Below are positions 47,408 through 61,530 of a stretch of DNA of 64,000 bases, piece by piece; the first letter of the stretch is position 1, and each line of letters opens with the position of its first letter. Position numbers and translations under genes: made by a program. This stretch comes from Litoditis marina (lineage: Eukaryota; Nematoda; Chromadorea; Rhabditida; Rhabditidae): the NCBI GenBank assembly GCA_964036275.1, contig OZ038434.1, forward strand, positions 8,885,060 to 8,949,059, given 5' to 3'. Under the pieces are notes generated by a model. The model had not been told where the DNA came from and searched no databases. It saw only the letters and a program-made list of their open reading frames with translations.

Positions 47408-49610
47408 TTCTTTGAGAAACTTTTTGGAATTTTTAAAATTTCGAAGAGTTCAGATTATAGGGGAACGCCATCTTCAACCTAGTCGCCCACGTTAATTGTT
47501 ATCTGTCAAGTCTTCACAAAACTCTCGTGAATTTCAGTTTACCAGTTCACATGGTTATCTAGATGTAACTCTAATGATTGACAGGTAACTGCAAATCTGT
47601 AAACTTTCTCTCACTCTCGCTTCAATATTATTCTACCAATTGTTCTTTTCTACGTGTAATTTGAGTTGTTTGAACAGAGGCCGTATGCATGACAGATCCC
47701 GGCCTGGGTTGGCATGTGATCCCGGGCTCGATTTGTCCAGGGATGTGATGTATTGCATAGTCATATTGCTATTTTGTAACGTGAGTTGTACCAGCCCAAC
47801 AAGGACAAAATTTTGTGAAAATGGGCTGGTTTCATTCGAGATTTTTGACAGAACCACGTAACGCTAGCTAAACATAGTTGGCGTACGCACCATCCCGGTA
47901 TGCACTAAGAATCCCGCCCGGGTTCGTTTCATCCCGAGCTAGAGAGTAGGGATGTTCATGCATACCGCCTCAGAACTGTCTCTTGATACATGGTGTTCGA
48001 AGATCTCGCTAGATGTTGGCAACGGGTATTCCCTAAGAAAGGTTAATAAAATACATCCCTATGTGAAACAATATGATTAATAAAAAAACTCGCAAACTAT
48101 TTGACGACAAAGATCTCGAGATATCGTTTGGATTCGGAGAATGTTACTAAGCTGCCAGATTTTACGCGTGTGCCGAAAGCAGTTTGTTGGTAAACTGCGA
48201 TGTAAAAAATAACGAAAACGTATTTCACTGTTGCTGTTGATTTTTGCCACGGAATATCACGGATGATTGAAAAAACCAGCTTAACACTGTAGAAGCACAT
48301 GATGAACCTATGTAATTAGCTCCTGTGTCAGCGTGTTTTCGATATTTACCTTCCAGAAAAAAAATCAGGTGAAGATTGGAAAAAATGAACAACCATGCAA
48401 AGAGCTAGTACTCTGGTCTACGCTCGTCAACTTAAACCTGCTTGGCAATGTTAAATTGATTCATCTGCATAAAAGACATATCTAGCGTGATATTTTAGAC
48501 TTATAGCTTGGTTCCACCCAAACTTGGAAACTCTAGTTTGAAGCCACGGAAAAGCGTGGGTAACATCACCATAATTTTCTCTATGAAAATGTGCACAGTC
48601 GTAAACAACCTGAAATTACGGAAATTAATGTCGGCTATAACTTGGATGGTGACGCCATTACTGCTATTACCATTACAGGGTTCGCTCTGGGGACACCAGA
48701 CAGATACAGCAATTTTATCATCTGATATATTTTTAGTTTACTTCCGGTGCGTTTTTAGGCAGAATTTTAGTATTGTGAAATAGTCCAGTATCACTACAAT
48801 TCTGTATACAAAAGTTATCACTTAAAGTAAAATGAAAAGATCAGTTTTGCTCCATATCCATCCCCGTGTAGGAATTGTGATGTTCTGAAATATTCTATTT
48901 CGCTAGAGTGTATTGATAATGTATGATTTATGCAATGTGTACCGTTTTCCACGACTCTGGCAGGTGAACTCAACTATTCAGGGCTAGTTCAAAGAACTGA
49001 AGAACGACACAGAATTTTCAAATTAGTATTCCACGTCATTTTTCGTGAAAACTCTTTCTACTAATTTTACCTGAACGTCAAATTAAATCTCTGGTACAAG
49101 CAATTTATCTCGCTTAATTCATATCTCGATGAAGTACTTTGTTCCGCATTTTTCCGAGCCGATCAGCAACAATGTGGCAATGTTTTACTCTTTGACTCCG
49201 GCATGAAAAAAGACAGACTTAATCAGCTATTCCACCGAAACAATTCCCATTCTACTTCCGTTCCCGAATCTCGTGTCTTCGTGAGAAAAACCACATTGTT
49301 GTTGCAGCACTGAAACCCTGATTAAAAGAGGTAGAACTTCAGTGGCATGTTCTAATAATTCTCGAGTTGTTCGGCACAGTTTCCAGTTAATTTTTTTTCT
49401 TCGAATCGCTTGCCGTTCTCAAACCAATTATAGTACCCGTTTCACACTGAGGACCCACTCACGTTTCTCACTCTCTACCTTAAATGGTTGTTGAACTAGT
49501 TATTGGTGAATATTTCAAAACATTTGAACCAGATGTTTATTTCATTTGAGTGTCTGTTCGATTCAGTTTCTAGAAAAATATTTTCCTCACAGATTCCGTG
49601 TGAAGAACAA

Positions 49611-52326
<2,716 letters not shown>

Positions 52327-52374
<48 letters not shown>

Positions 52375-52410
52375 TCTCTCTCTATCTCTCTCTTTTTCTT
52401 TCTCTCTTCC
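52327..52410 (+). repeat. (CT)n microsatellite in 3' UTR
   Basis: About 80 bp of TC repeats beginning just after the stop codon of the second 7TM receptor. Confidence 0.9.
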
Positions 52411-52761
52411 TTTCTCTAGAAAAAAATAGAATATATTTGTTTGTGTGAATGTGGTTGTGAAACTAATCGTGTATATATTGACGTTTGTGATCCATGAACA
52501 GAGCACGAGGTGGTATTGATGTTTTTAACAATTTGTTTTCGACAACGTGCCAAGTTCTATTACCGATAGGACATGAGTCGTGTAATGTTGATACCCTGGC
52601 CCCCACGCAATTTCAACTTGTTTGAAATTTCAGAAACGCAATCTGAAATAGTCACATTGGAAGATTTCTTGCTCTGAGAGCTGCTTAATATTCGATAACT
52701 TTGAGCCTCTAGCTGACTAATGACGTGGAACGAATACTGATATCCAAATTCAACCACACCT

Positions 52762-52933
52762 GAGTACGTATGCTAGAAGATCCCGACATCTTCATCCCAT
52801 CCTGCGTCTCTGGCTCTGCCGTACTATTTCTCGTCTCTTACATCCCGCCGTGATGTAAGAGCAGAGAAATAGCGTATGTTTGAGGAGACGCAGGATGGGA
52901 TGAAGGTGCCGGGATCTTCTAGCATACGTACTC
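52762..52933. mobile_element. 172-bp foldback MITE, family B
   Basis: The two halves are nearly complementary along their length: GAGTACGTATGCTAGAAGAT at the left end is an exact inverted copy of the right end, CATCCCATCCTGCGTCTC matches GAGACGCAGGATGGGATG, and CTCTTACATC matches GATGTAAGAG next to a small CCGCCGT loop. No coding capacity. Confidence 0.85.
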
Positions 52934-54269
52934 TGAGACGTGTGCAACATGTCGAATACAGACCACATAAAATGACGATATTGCCAGGGTTAACTAGTGT
53001 TTTGTGTGACTATCAAGTTCACTTCCATTACACCAAAGTTGACATTTCTGATGGGTCTAAACTACCCGAAAAGCAGAGGGCTCAAATGTCCAAATATGGA
53101 CGGACTGATAAGATAGAGAGAAAAATATTCCGGGAAGCTTTCAATCTTCCAAAAACTGAATAAAAAAGCGCCTGAAGTCTAGATATGAGAAAGAATTATA
53201 TTTTGATCGTAATGGTTGTTACAAATTATGTTCAACGCGAAAATGATACAAGTTTATTATGAATCTGAGTTACATTCTGACAGTGATACACTGAGTACTT
53301 GTTTTCCGTTCCACAGTTTATCATTTATGTACACGAGGTAAAAAATCGACTCCAATTAAAGAGTTATGACTTGGTTGCTCAGTAAAAGAGGTCACTTTTG
53401 TGTTACATCTTTTGCTGATAACGTAATTTACACCATTCACAAAGGCTTTGTGCCACGGAATATAATTTGGTTCAGTTCTAAAAATCTCTAAATAAATATA
53501 CTACGGTCGATTAGAGCATGATGAAAATAACTGATCCGTTCTTAATTGTGACCATAATTGATTTCCTTATTCTTCGTCTTCGGTCTGTTCTTTTTTGTCG
53601 TCCGCTTCTCTGGAAAACCGGGTATGTAAATAAAATTTCTACACAGTTATTGATTTTTCATTCTGAAAAGCAGTGGTTATAGTTACAATGGTGGTTCACG
53701 ATCAATGTACATACAGACAAGAGTCATTGCACTGATATAGTAAGGGTGAAACACGTAGGTGACACTGCAAATGGAAACAATTTCGACGAAACGAGAAGTG
53801 TTTGGATGTTTGTGGGTGTTACGAAGTTACGGCTCGAGATAACAGCACAAGGGTGGAATGAACAGGATACATTTTGAGAGTTAGCCACAAAAGTGTTTGG
53901 TTCAGAACGAAAGGCAGTTTCACAATTCCTGGCAAAAACAATTCTCGTACTTTGAAACAGCTGCTTACGTTGGGAAAGTGTGAATACCGCTAAACATTGA
54001 AATGAAGTGCAGTGAACGAGCCTTTTGCGATTTTTGCGTTATTTCTCTCTCTGAGCGAATATATAGCTTTACGTTAATATTTATATTTTTTTTGCGATGT
54101 TTTTCGTTTTTGAAAAGCGGACACGGAAAATAGTCTTTGTTCAAACAGATTAGTTTGGTTTGTTTTGGTTTGTGTAGCAGGTGAACTGTAGTTTTGTTAG
54201 TAGATGTGTATAGCAATTTATAGACTAAAAAGTAGACGATTTTGTCTAAGAAGTGATATTCTTGCCCAT

Positions 54270-57200
54270 TCACAATTCTTTCGGCTGCGATTTCGATCCG
54301 ATTTCTCGCGATCTGTTGGTGGCTGCTTCGACTGCATTGATCAACGTGGCCTGAAAGATTATTGATTGATTGATTATTGAAGATACCTTTGAAAAACTAA
54401 TGAAGCGTCAATCCACGCATGAAACATAATTGATCAATGAAGGAAGGTTAGAAATAAGTTTCACTTTCACACTTCCATCGTAGATCAACAGCTTTTGTTC
54501 CGGTTAGATGGAAAGCTGATAAAACCGTTGTATATTCGGTATTTACTCGAATCCCTACTATAAATTTGGATTTTCACCGAGAACAACTGGATGAAACTAC
54601 AAATACATAAAAAGCGCAGAATTTAGCACACTCACCTTGAGTCCACCCAGCTCTAACTGATGAATTCCATGTACTGATGATCCACCTGGACTTTGAACAT
54701 CATCCTTCAACTGTCCGGGATGAATACCTGAATAAAACTTAATTCAAATGCTTAATTGATAAAAAACAGTCAGTTCCTAAAATAAGACCACAGGTACAGA
54801 AAATAATGTTGACTCGAGCATTTGTTTTGATTTATTTTATGAAAATCTCAGTCTGGTGAAACTAGTATTGTGAACTACAAACATATTGATGTTCGGAACC
54901 TATAAATAAAAAGTTCAGCTCACCTGTCTCTAGTACCATTTTGGCTGCTCCGAGTAGTGTGCATGCAGCTAATTTGATTGATAGATCTCTAGGTAGTCCG
55001 ACTTTGACGCCGCCATCAGCTAATCCTTCGATTACGGAGAACATCTAAAGTAAAACTTTGAAGTAAGGTAACAATCAATCGTCAGTGTTACGTTAAACAA
55101 ACCTAAACGTCAAAATTTTGTTTTCATGTGGAAGTCTTAACCACGAGATCGGTACGTTTTACGTTAATCTTTACTCGGCTAAAGAAAAGTTGCATAATTT
55201 TGATTAGTTAAAAAATGTTTTCCTCCGAAAAAGCGTAATCTCTGTGTGATAATGGCTCTTATAACACGGATATCGATAAAAAATACTGAAAAATACTGAG
55301 TTCTGGTTTTTCGGAAATAAATCAATGAAAATATTGAAAACATACAAAACTAGGTCCGGAGCCCGATAGGCCGGTTACAGGGTCGAGTAGGTTCTCTGGA
55401 ACCTCTACCGCGAATCCGACTGTACTCAACAGCTCGTTCACTGTGGCGCTATCGTCTTCTCTGAAGAACAAATGAAAAAAAAACTATTCCATAAGTATGA
55501 TCAGGTTAATGTGCTCAGTAAGACAGGTACGCAAAACCTAATATGTTCTATAAGTTGTGAACTCGTTCCAAAAAAATAGCACAAAAACAAAATACCCTGG
55601 AAATTAAAATGAACATAACAAAGTGAATTTGACGAGATAACATGAAACTAATCGAAAATTAGATTCAATGGGAGCATAAATGAAATTGTTGGAAATTTTA
55701 AAAACACTCACCTACAGGCCGCACCCATACAGTAGGCGGTGGCCCCAGCTCCCACGACCGCGGGGGTGTTGGGCATTACCCGCACTACCTTGGACTTGGC
55801 AGGGAATACCTGAATATTCAAGTTGAGAGTAATTTATTCATACAAGATTTATCAGACATATGAACGAAAATTGAATTCCAATTAATAATTTAAGTGAAAA
55901 TTGAATCAAGTACTTGATTCACGATTTATATAACTTTGTCTTTGGCAAACCGTTTGGCTTGTCTACTGCAATTCGTAGTCACAGGCATTTCAACAAAAAA
56001 GTCGATCTATATGCCGATTGGGATGCGCTCAGTTGTGATAGCGGTCTGTACATAATTACGTACTACAGGTCATAAGAACCAGAAAAGAAGTACCACTACT
56101 CCAGAATACTCAAACTTAGTTCTGCCTTTAGAGAGTTCAACCCTGGTGTATTCTGTATAAATCATCTCAATTATAACTCACTCATGTTGACTAAAACTCA
56201 ATCAAAAGCGAAAAAAACTTCCTCAGTGAAGTGGGTAGTTTTCATGTTACACTTTTCTCGTCGGTGTATCAAGGAGTGTGGAAAATGTACACATCATTTA
56301 AAAGTATTGAAATATAAAATGTTTTTCTTACCGATTCCATGTTCCGTAACGTGATTCCTAGTGCAATCGACATGACCAACTTGTCGCGGGTCATCTTAGG
56401 GGCTATTTCCGAGGCCACCTGGAATATTGAGTATTCTGAAAAACTTACGTGAAGACCACAAAGGTGAACTTTATCCCAGAAGTTCTTCATTCACGTTTTT
56501 CTTCACCTAATTAAATGTTTATATTTTGCTGACAAATCCGAACAACTCGATCACGAGATAAATGATCTATGATTTTGATTTATTGATGTACTTAGTTTCG
56601 CACACTCTGTTGTTGACAGATCGTAGTACATTCAATGAATTGTGATAAGATAAGAAGTAGAAAAACGTGGACCTAATCGTAGTTATGCATTCAACACACT
56701 TTAAACATAAACACAAACGGTGATTCTGGACCAAATTCCATTTTATAAAAAAATGGAGAAAAATATTCCAAAGTTGATCCGAGAAAAAAACTATTGTGAT
56801 CCAGGTAAAACACCTTTCTACGGGATCGCGATTCTCTTTTTTATGGTCTTTTGTTATCGTTGATCATTGACCAACATTTTCTTACTTCTGGCTCACCTTA
56901 TTTATGTAGTGAGGCTTGACTGCCAGAATAATGACGTCGCTCTCGGCGCATACTTCGGAGTTGTCGTGGGTGGTGAGGAGACCGAGTTTCTGGTAATTGA
57001 GAACAATACAGAAAGTCTCACTGGTTTCTTCGAACAATGAGGACGTGCGCATTACTAAACGACGTTTAGTAGAATGAAATATATTTATTGATTGGTTAAA
57101 AAATGTTGAAATACTATAAGTATTACACAGATATAAACAAACCGAGAAAGCCTATGAACACAAACAGACAACAGTTTTTGAACTTTTCTAAGTCACTCAC

Positions 57201-57924
57201 TTCGCAGTAGTCCAAAGATGCAACATCTTCCCGCGGTGCACTCGCCATAATTTTGCTAGGGCTCACTTTGCCTGAAACAAATGTAAACAGGAAATAGAAA
57301 AGTGTAAAAAGTGATTCACAAGTTATAAATAGGTGCACCACGAGTATATATCGTGGTAAACATCTCAATGGATGCTAGAAAAGGTTGCACGACCTGCAGA
57401 GTAACAGTGATACCAATGATTGAACTCGTGGTCCTGCTCAAAATAGAACCGAACGGAAAAAAGGTTTTGATTTGACATACTAAATGAAGCTATTAGAACA
57501 TAAAAATAATGGATATAATTTGGTTCATTCGTAACAAGCTAATTTAACTATCATAATCGATAATATTCAAGTGTTCTTTTTATCAGGCTCATTTATAAAT
57601 TAGGGTTTAGAAGTCTGGTAATTGAGTGAACTTGGAGTAATGGAGTTCATAAAAGAAAAAACGGAGGAATAATTACAATCTCTCCCAGTTTTTGCCTCCA
57701 TCTTTCAGCAACGAAATTATCTTCTGTTTGCCAAACATTTGGAAATTTTTTGGGTTCCATAAGTGAAACATTTGCAAGAGTCTCGAATTTGTTGCACTTT
57801 TTGTTCAAACTCAGAACCATGAATGATTCTGGAACTATAACTATCTGCTGAACTTACCATTGTTGATGAAACCTCTGGCCAGGGCCTGGGCCATTTTTCC
57901 CGCTCCGATGAATCCGATGCGCAT
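54270..57924 (-). CDS. pycr: pyrroline-5-carboxylate reductase (274 aa)
   Basis: Catalyses the last step of proline synthesis, reducing pyrroline-5-carboxylate with NAD(P)H. Nine exons keep phase: 57924-57858, 57271-57201, 56989-56897, 56418-56332, 55809-55712, 55460-55346, 55044-54924, 54727-54636, 54350-54270. The N-terminal Rossmann motif is [19 protein letters not shown]. Further family marks are [56 protein letters not shown] and [16 protein letters not shown], the conserved C-terminal signature that helps form the substrate site. Length matches the short form without N-terminal extension, so it is probably cytosolic, like human PYCR3 (274 aa). An intron carries a fragment of MITE family A (55507-55524). 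Confidence 0.96.
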
Positions 57925-60900
57925 GTTGAGTTGGAGAAGAAGTGCTGTGTGAGATTGGTCTGTCCGCGCCTATCACTATCGCCGCTTCGCTTATCTATCA
58001 GAAGGCCGTCCCCCCTATCAAATGACCCCACTGAGAGAGAAATCGCCCAATTTGTATCAAAACAGTACACTCGATCAAAAACGGCACTCGTCATACGCGC
58101 TTCGTTGACGTTTATCGATTTTTGGAGAAAGCAGGACAGAAGCTGATGAGAGAAGTACAGCACACACGTCCAAACGATGGTCTTCACTGGAAGTGAACGT
58201 TATTCTCAAACGTACAAAAACACATTTTTATCTCACTTTATAGTTTACTCGTCCATTCATTTCACACACTTTCAATCAATATGAATATGATGTTCAAACC
58301 GAGCGTTTTTGCATATTTTGTGTAGTAAGAAGGGAACATGTGCCTGGAGAGATTCGCATGTTTCAAGAAATTTTACAGCACCAAAAAGTGAGCTACTTGA
58401 GTACGTCGCTTGGAGTATCCCATCATTTTTATCTCTCCTGCGTTTTTTTTGCTTCACCCAGACTTGCGAGACTCGCAGACTGTCGGTGTAACGTAGGAAA
58501 CGTGAGAGCTGAGAAACAGCCTATTTTAAAAAAAGATGCCGCTTCGGTTCTGATTGTGTCTGGTTGATCTGAATCTTTCCAAAGGGGTCGGTAACTATGG
58601 AACTCATATACAACTGACGCCGTAGCCATCCCTCTGAAAACCTCATGAGATATGTCGTAGGCAATATCTCACGAACTTCCCACGACATCCTATGGATAGC
58701 TATGCTACAACTTCGGAAGTTCACAAGTAGCTCATGAGGTGTTCATGACATTCTCATGAGAAACTCATATAAACTTCTCATGAGATTGGACGGTTTGCTA
58801 CGCCGCCTGGTCCTATGAATGTGTTATACAACAGATACAGTTTCGAAGATGTTTACCATCGGATATCTGAGACCGTCAGCACGTATATAACATGAAAATG
58901 TTCCCCACCTGTATTTCTTTGGCATGTTCTTGCACTCCCGCGGAGTACAAGCCCCAACATCTATTGTCGAAACATGAAGCCGAACGTGTCGAAACATGAA
59001 GCCGAATTTGGTATATTGGTATGTTATATCAATCCCGAGCGAGAACTACTATAAAAACTTTTTATAGTCTTGTTTGTACAGATTCTACACATTGCATCTA
59101 GTAAAAAGTTACCGAGTTTGTTAACAACAACTTCTTTGTAGATGATAACAGACCAAAAATTTGGGGATCCATCGTTGCAGTTCACATTATTGAACACCTT
59201 TGAAAACTGCACTCCCCAATCTGAGCAGCTTAATTTTCTACGTGCAACTAGCGGTAATTACCGGCGTTTTCGAAAGTTCCAAACAGAAAACCAAGAGTTC
59301 AATCTGGTTTTTTCCAGGTGAATTGGGTCTTCGTAGAATTACAGTCAATTGAATTTATTATGAATTACGTGCGCAGTCAAATATGCCACTCACTCTGAAA
59401 AACCGCTGCAACTGCTACAACGGACTCGCCAATTTTGCAACTTGAAGTATCGGGGTCAACCAGATGTCGCCTGTATAGTTTCGAGTTAGTAAGGAGATGC
59501 GGGCTGATTCGACACCAGTATTTAAGCCTGCATCTTCTCCGGTATTTTAATCTGCCAGCGTTTTCACAGCAAAACCGTTTCGACCCTGATTCAAAACGAT
59601 TTTAGCGTTGTTCTCATGAGGTTCGTTCATCATTTGTCTCTGAGAACACGGAAAAAGGAAAGAACACTCACCACCATGTTCTAACAAAAACTGAATGACA
59701 TTTCTAACACCTCACTCCAGATTGAAGCTCGCTATCCAAAACTGTCGTTGAGACACAAAATATATATTGTTCAACTGAAACGAACACTAATCGAATTTAA
59801 TGCTCAGTGTTCAATTAAACACGAGACTATCTTTGTTGCTCAAAAAAAATTATTCAATTGGCGAACAGAGTATTTCCGAGGGAGTGTCCTCTTATATAAT
59901 GCTTACTGCGTTGTGTGCTATCAAAGGCTGTCGCGTTTTGAAAGATCGTCAGGATTAGATTGAGTCGAAAACCGCTATATAATCATTAGGTAAACTGTAC
60001 AGTGAACATGAGTATTATATCTCATCATATACGTGAATTGCTAATCCATTTGAGTCTAGCTTGATGAAAAGTCAGAGTACCACACCCAACTAATATACAG
60101 TGCGCGTACTACATTTGGTAGTGTTGTTTGAGAACTTTCGTACTCCGTACGTATATGATTTTGCATTTATTTCTTTTTTATTTGGTAGCATACATTAATC
60201 AACCTGTGACCATATTCTGCAGAACCAATCGTGAGTCATTCGGAACAAATTTCATTACGTTTTTTAGCCAAGTTGTAATTTTTTTTAAATTCTTCCAATC
60301 ACCTGCAAGTTAGCTTTGCACTCGACTAATTGAATAACCGAATTATTGAGTAACTTGTGTTTAGCAATTTGTTGTGTACGAGTAGCAAATAGCTACAGAA
60401 CGAACCAATGATATTTGATGATATTTGAAAAAGTTAGAAATTGTTCACTCTTATATTCTCACACGAACCGATCGAATATCTTGCTTGGTAAGCTTTATAT
60501 ATTTTTTTCTTGCAGAAAATAAATGAAGTCATTATTCATTGTATTGAGCGCGGTACTCAAATGAAGTAAAATTAACTACACGGCATTGAAAACCTCCGCG
60601 TTTACATTCGAATTCATTTGTGTGCATTCTTTTGAGATGCATCCTCTTTCAGTTTTTTTTATATTCTCAGCATTATAATTGAATTCGCTCCAACAATTTT
60701 CCATGTTATGCTAGACATTTCTCAGAAACATATCATAACTTCTACATTTATCTGAGACATCATCAACTTTCCAACTATTACTGAGAGCCAGAAGTTCTAA
60801 GCTTCACACTGTCGACGAATGCAATAGAACTAAGCTTATGTGCGGAACATAGTCTCATGAACGGTAAGAACACGAATTGTAGTGAACCACTCACGTGTTT

Positions 60901-61530
60901 GGCACTTATATATAATTGTTTAAGTATAGTTCTACTACGTTTCGTAACGAGGTGGATCCTTATAGATTACTCTAGATGTTGTTATAATAGTTATGTTAAT
61001 GTGCTCAGTAAAAGATGAGTTAATCTTTCACTGAGCTCATTAACATAACCATAACATCTGAAACGTCCTAGTGAAACGAATGTATATTTTTAAATAAATA
61101 ACCTATGAGTTGTTATAACACTTCCGGGTGACTTGATCGCGACTCCATCCCGTCGTCAGCGACAAAGAAGTGTCTCAAGATTAAACACCCCGACAATTCA
61201 ATAAAGTAGTTCATATGATTACTCGGTACATACCTCCTACCCGTTCATCAAGACAACCACGTGTAAGTGTACATGCTAACCTCTACTTTGCGACAATAAG
61301 TGTAGACGCAGATGTTTCTGAAAAAAAAAACTTGTGATGTGAGACTGACGGTTTCAACCATTCAGAAGGTCATTTTAAATATCTCCCACCTTCTCTCGCA
61401 AAACGTATTTGATTTTGACGTTTTCTCTTGAAATCTCCCAAAACGGCTAGGCCTACCCACTAATCCAACTGATAATATGTATCTGATTTAAACGCGTCTT
61501 ATTTCTCAATACTGTTTCAATTGAAGATTG
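57925..61530. other. divergent intergenic region, PYCR / third 7TM gene
   Basis: 3.6 kb without a supportable gene. Repeated CTCATGAG-like palindromes occur at 58645-58788, a perfect 20-bp tandem duplication (cgtgtcgaaacatgaagccg, two copies) at about 58964-59006, and MITE family A copy 2 at 60987-61105. Confidence 0.45.
60987..61105. repeat. palindromic MITE, family A copy 2
   Basis: TTATGTTAATGTGCTCAGTA followed by AAAGAT faces ATCTTTCACTGAG and CTCATTAACATAA. The right flank ends aaataaataaccta, as in copy 3. Confidence 0.75.

Larger units (their letters stand above)
45838..49610. other. intergenic region between the two 7TM paralogues
   Basis: 3.8 kb with no supportable exon. It holds a CACGTG palindrome cluster (46134-46167), a long near-perfect hairpin (47300-47407), and a GC-richer patch with several CCCGG words at about 47690-47930. 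Control elements of the second receptor probably lie here. Confidence 0.45.
52326..54269. other. convergent intergenic region, 7TM receptor / PYCR
   Basis: Besides the microsatellite and the 172-bp foldback, nothing gene-like is seen. The ORF at 52876-53163 begins inside the foldback and is not called. Confidence 0.45.

Noticed and set aside
47640..47861. 73-aa ORFs on both strands
   Set aside because: A GC-richer patch with CCCGG words; no domain, no splice partner.
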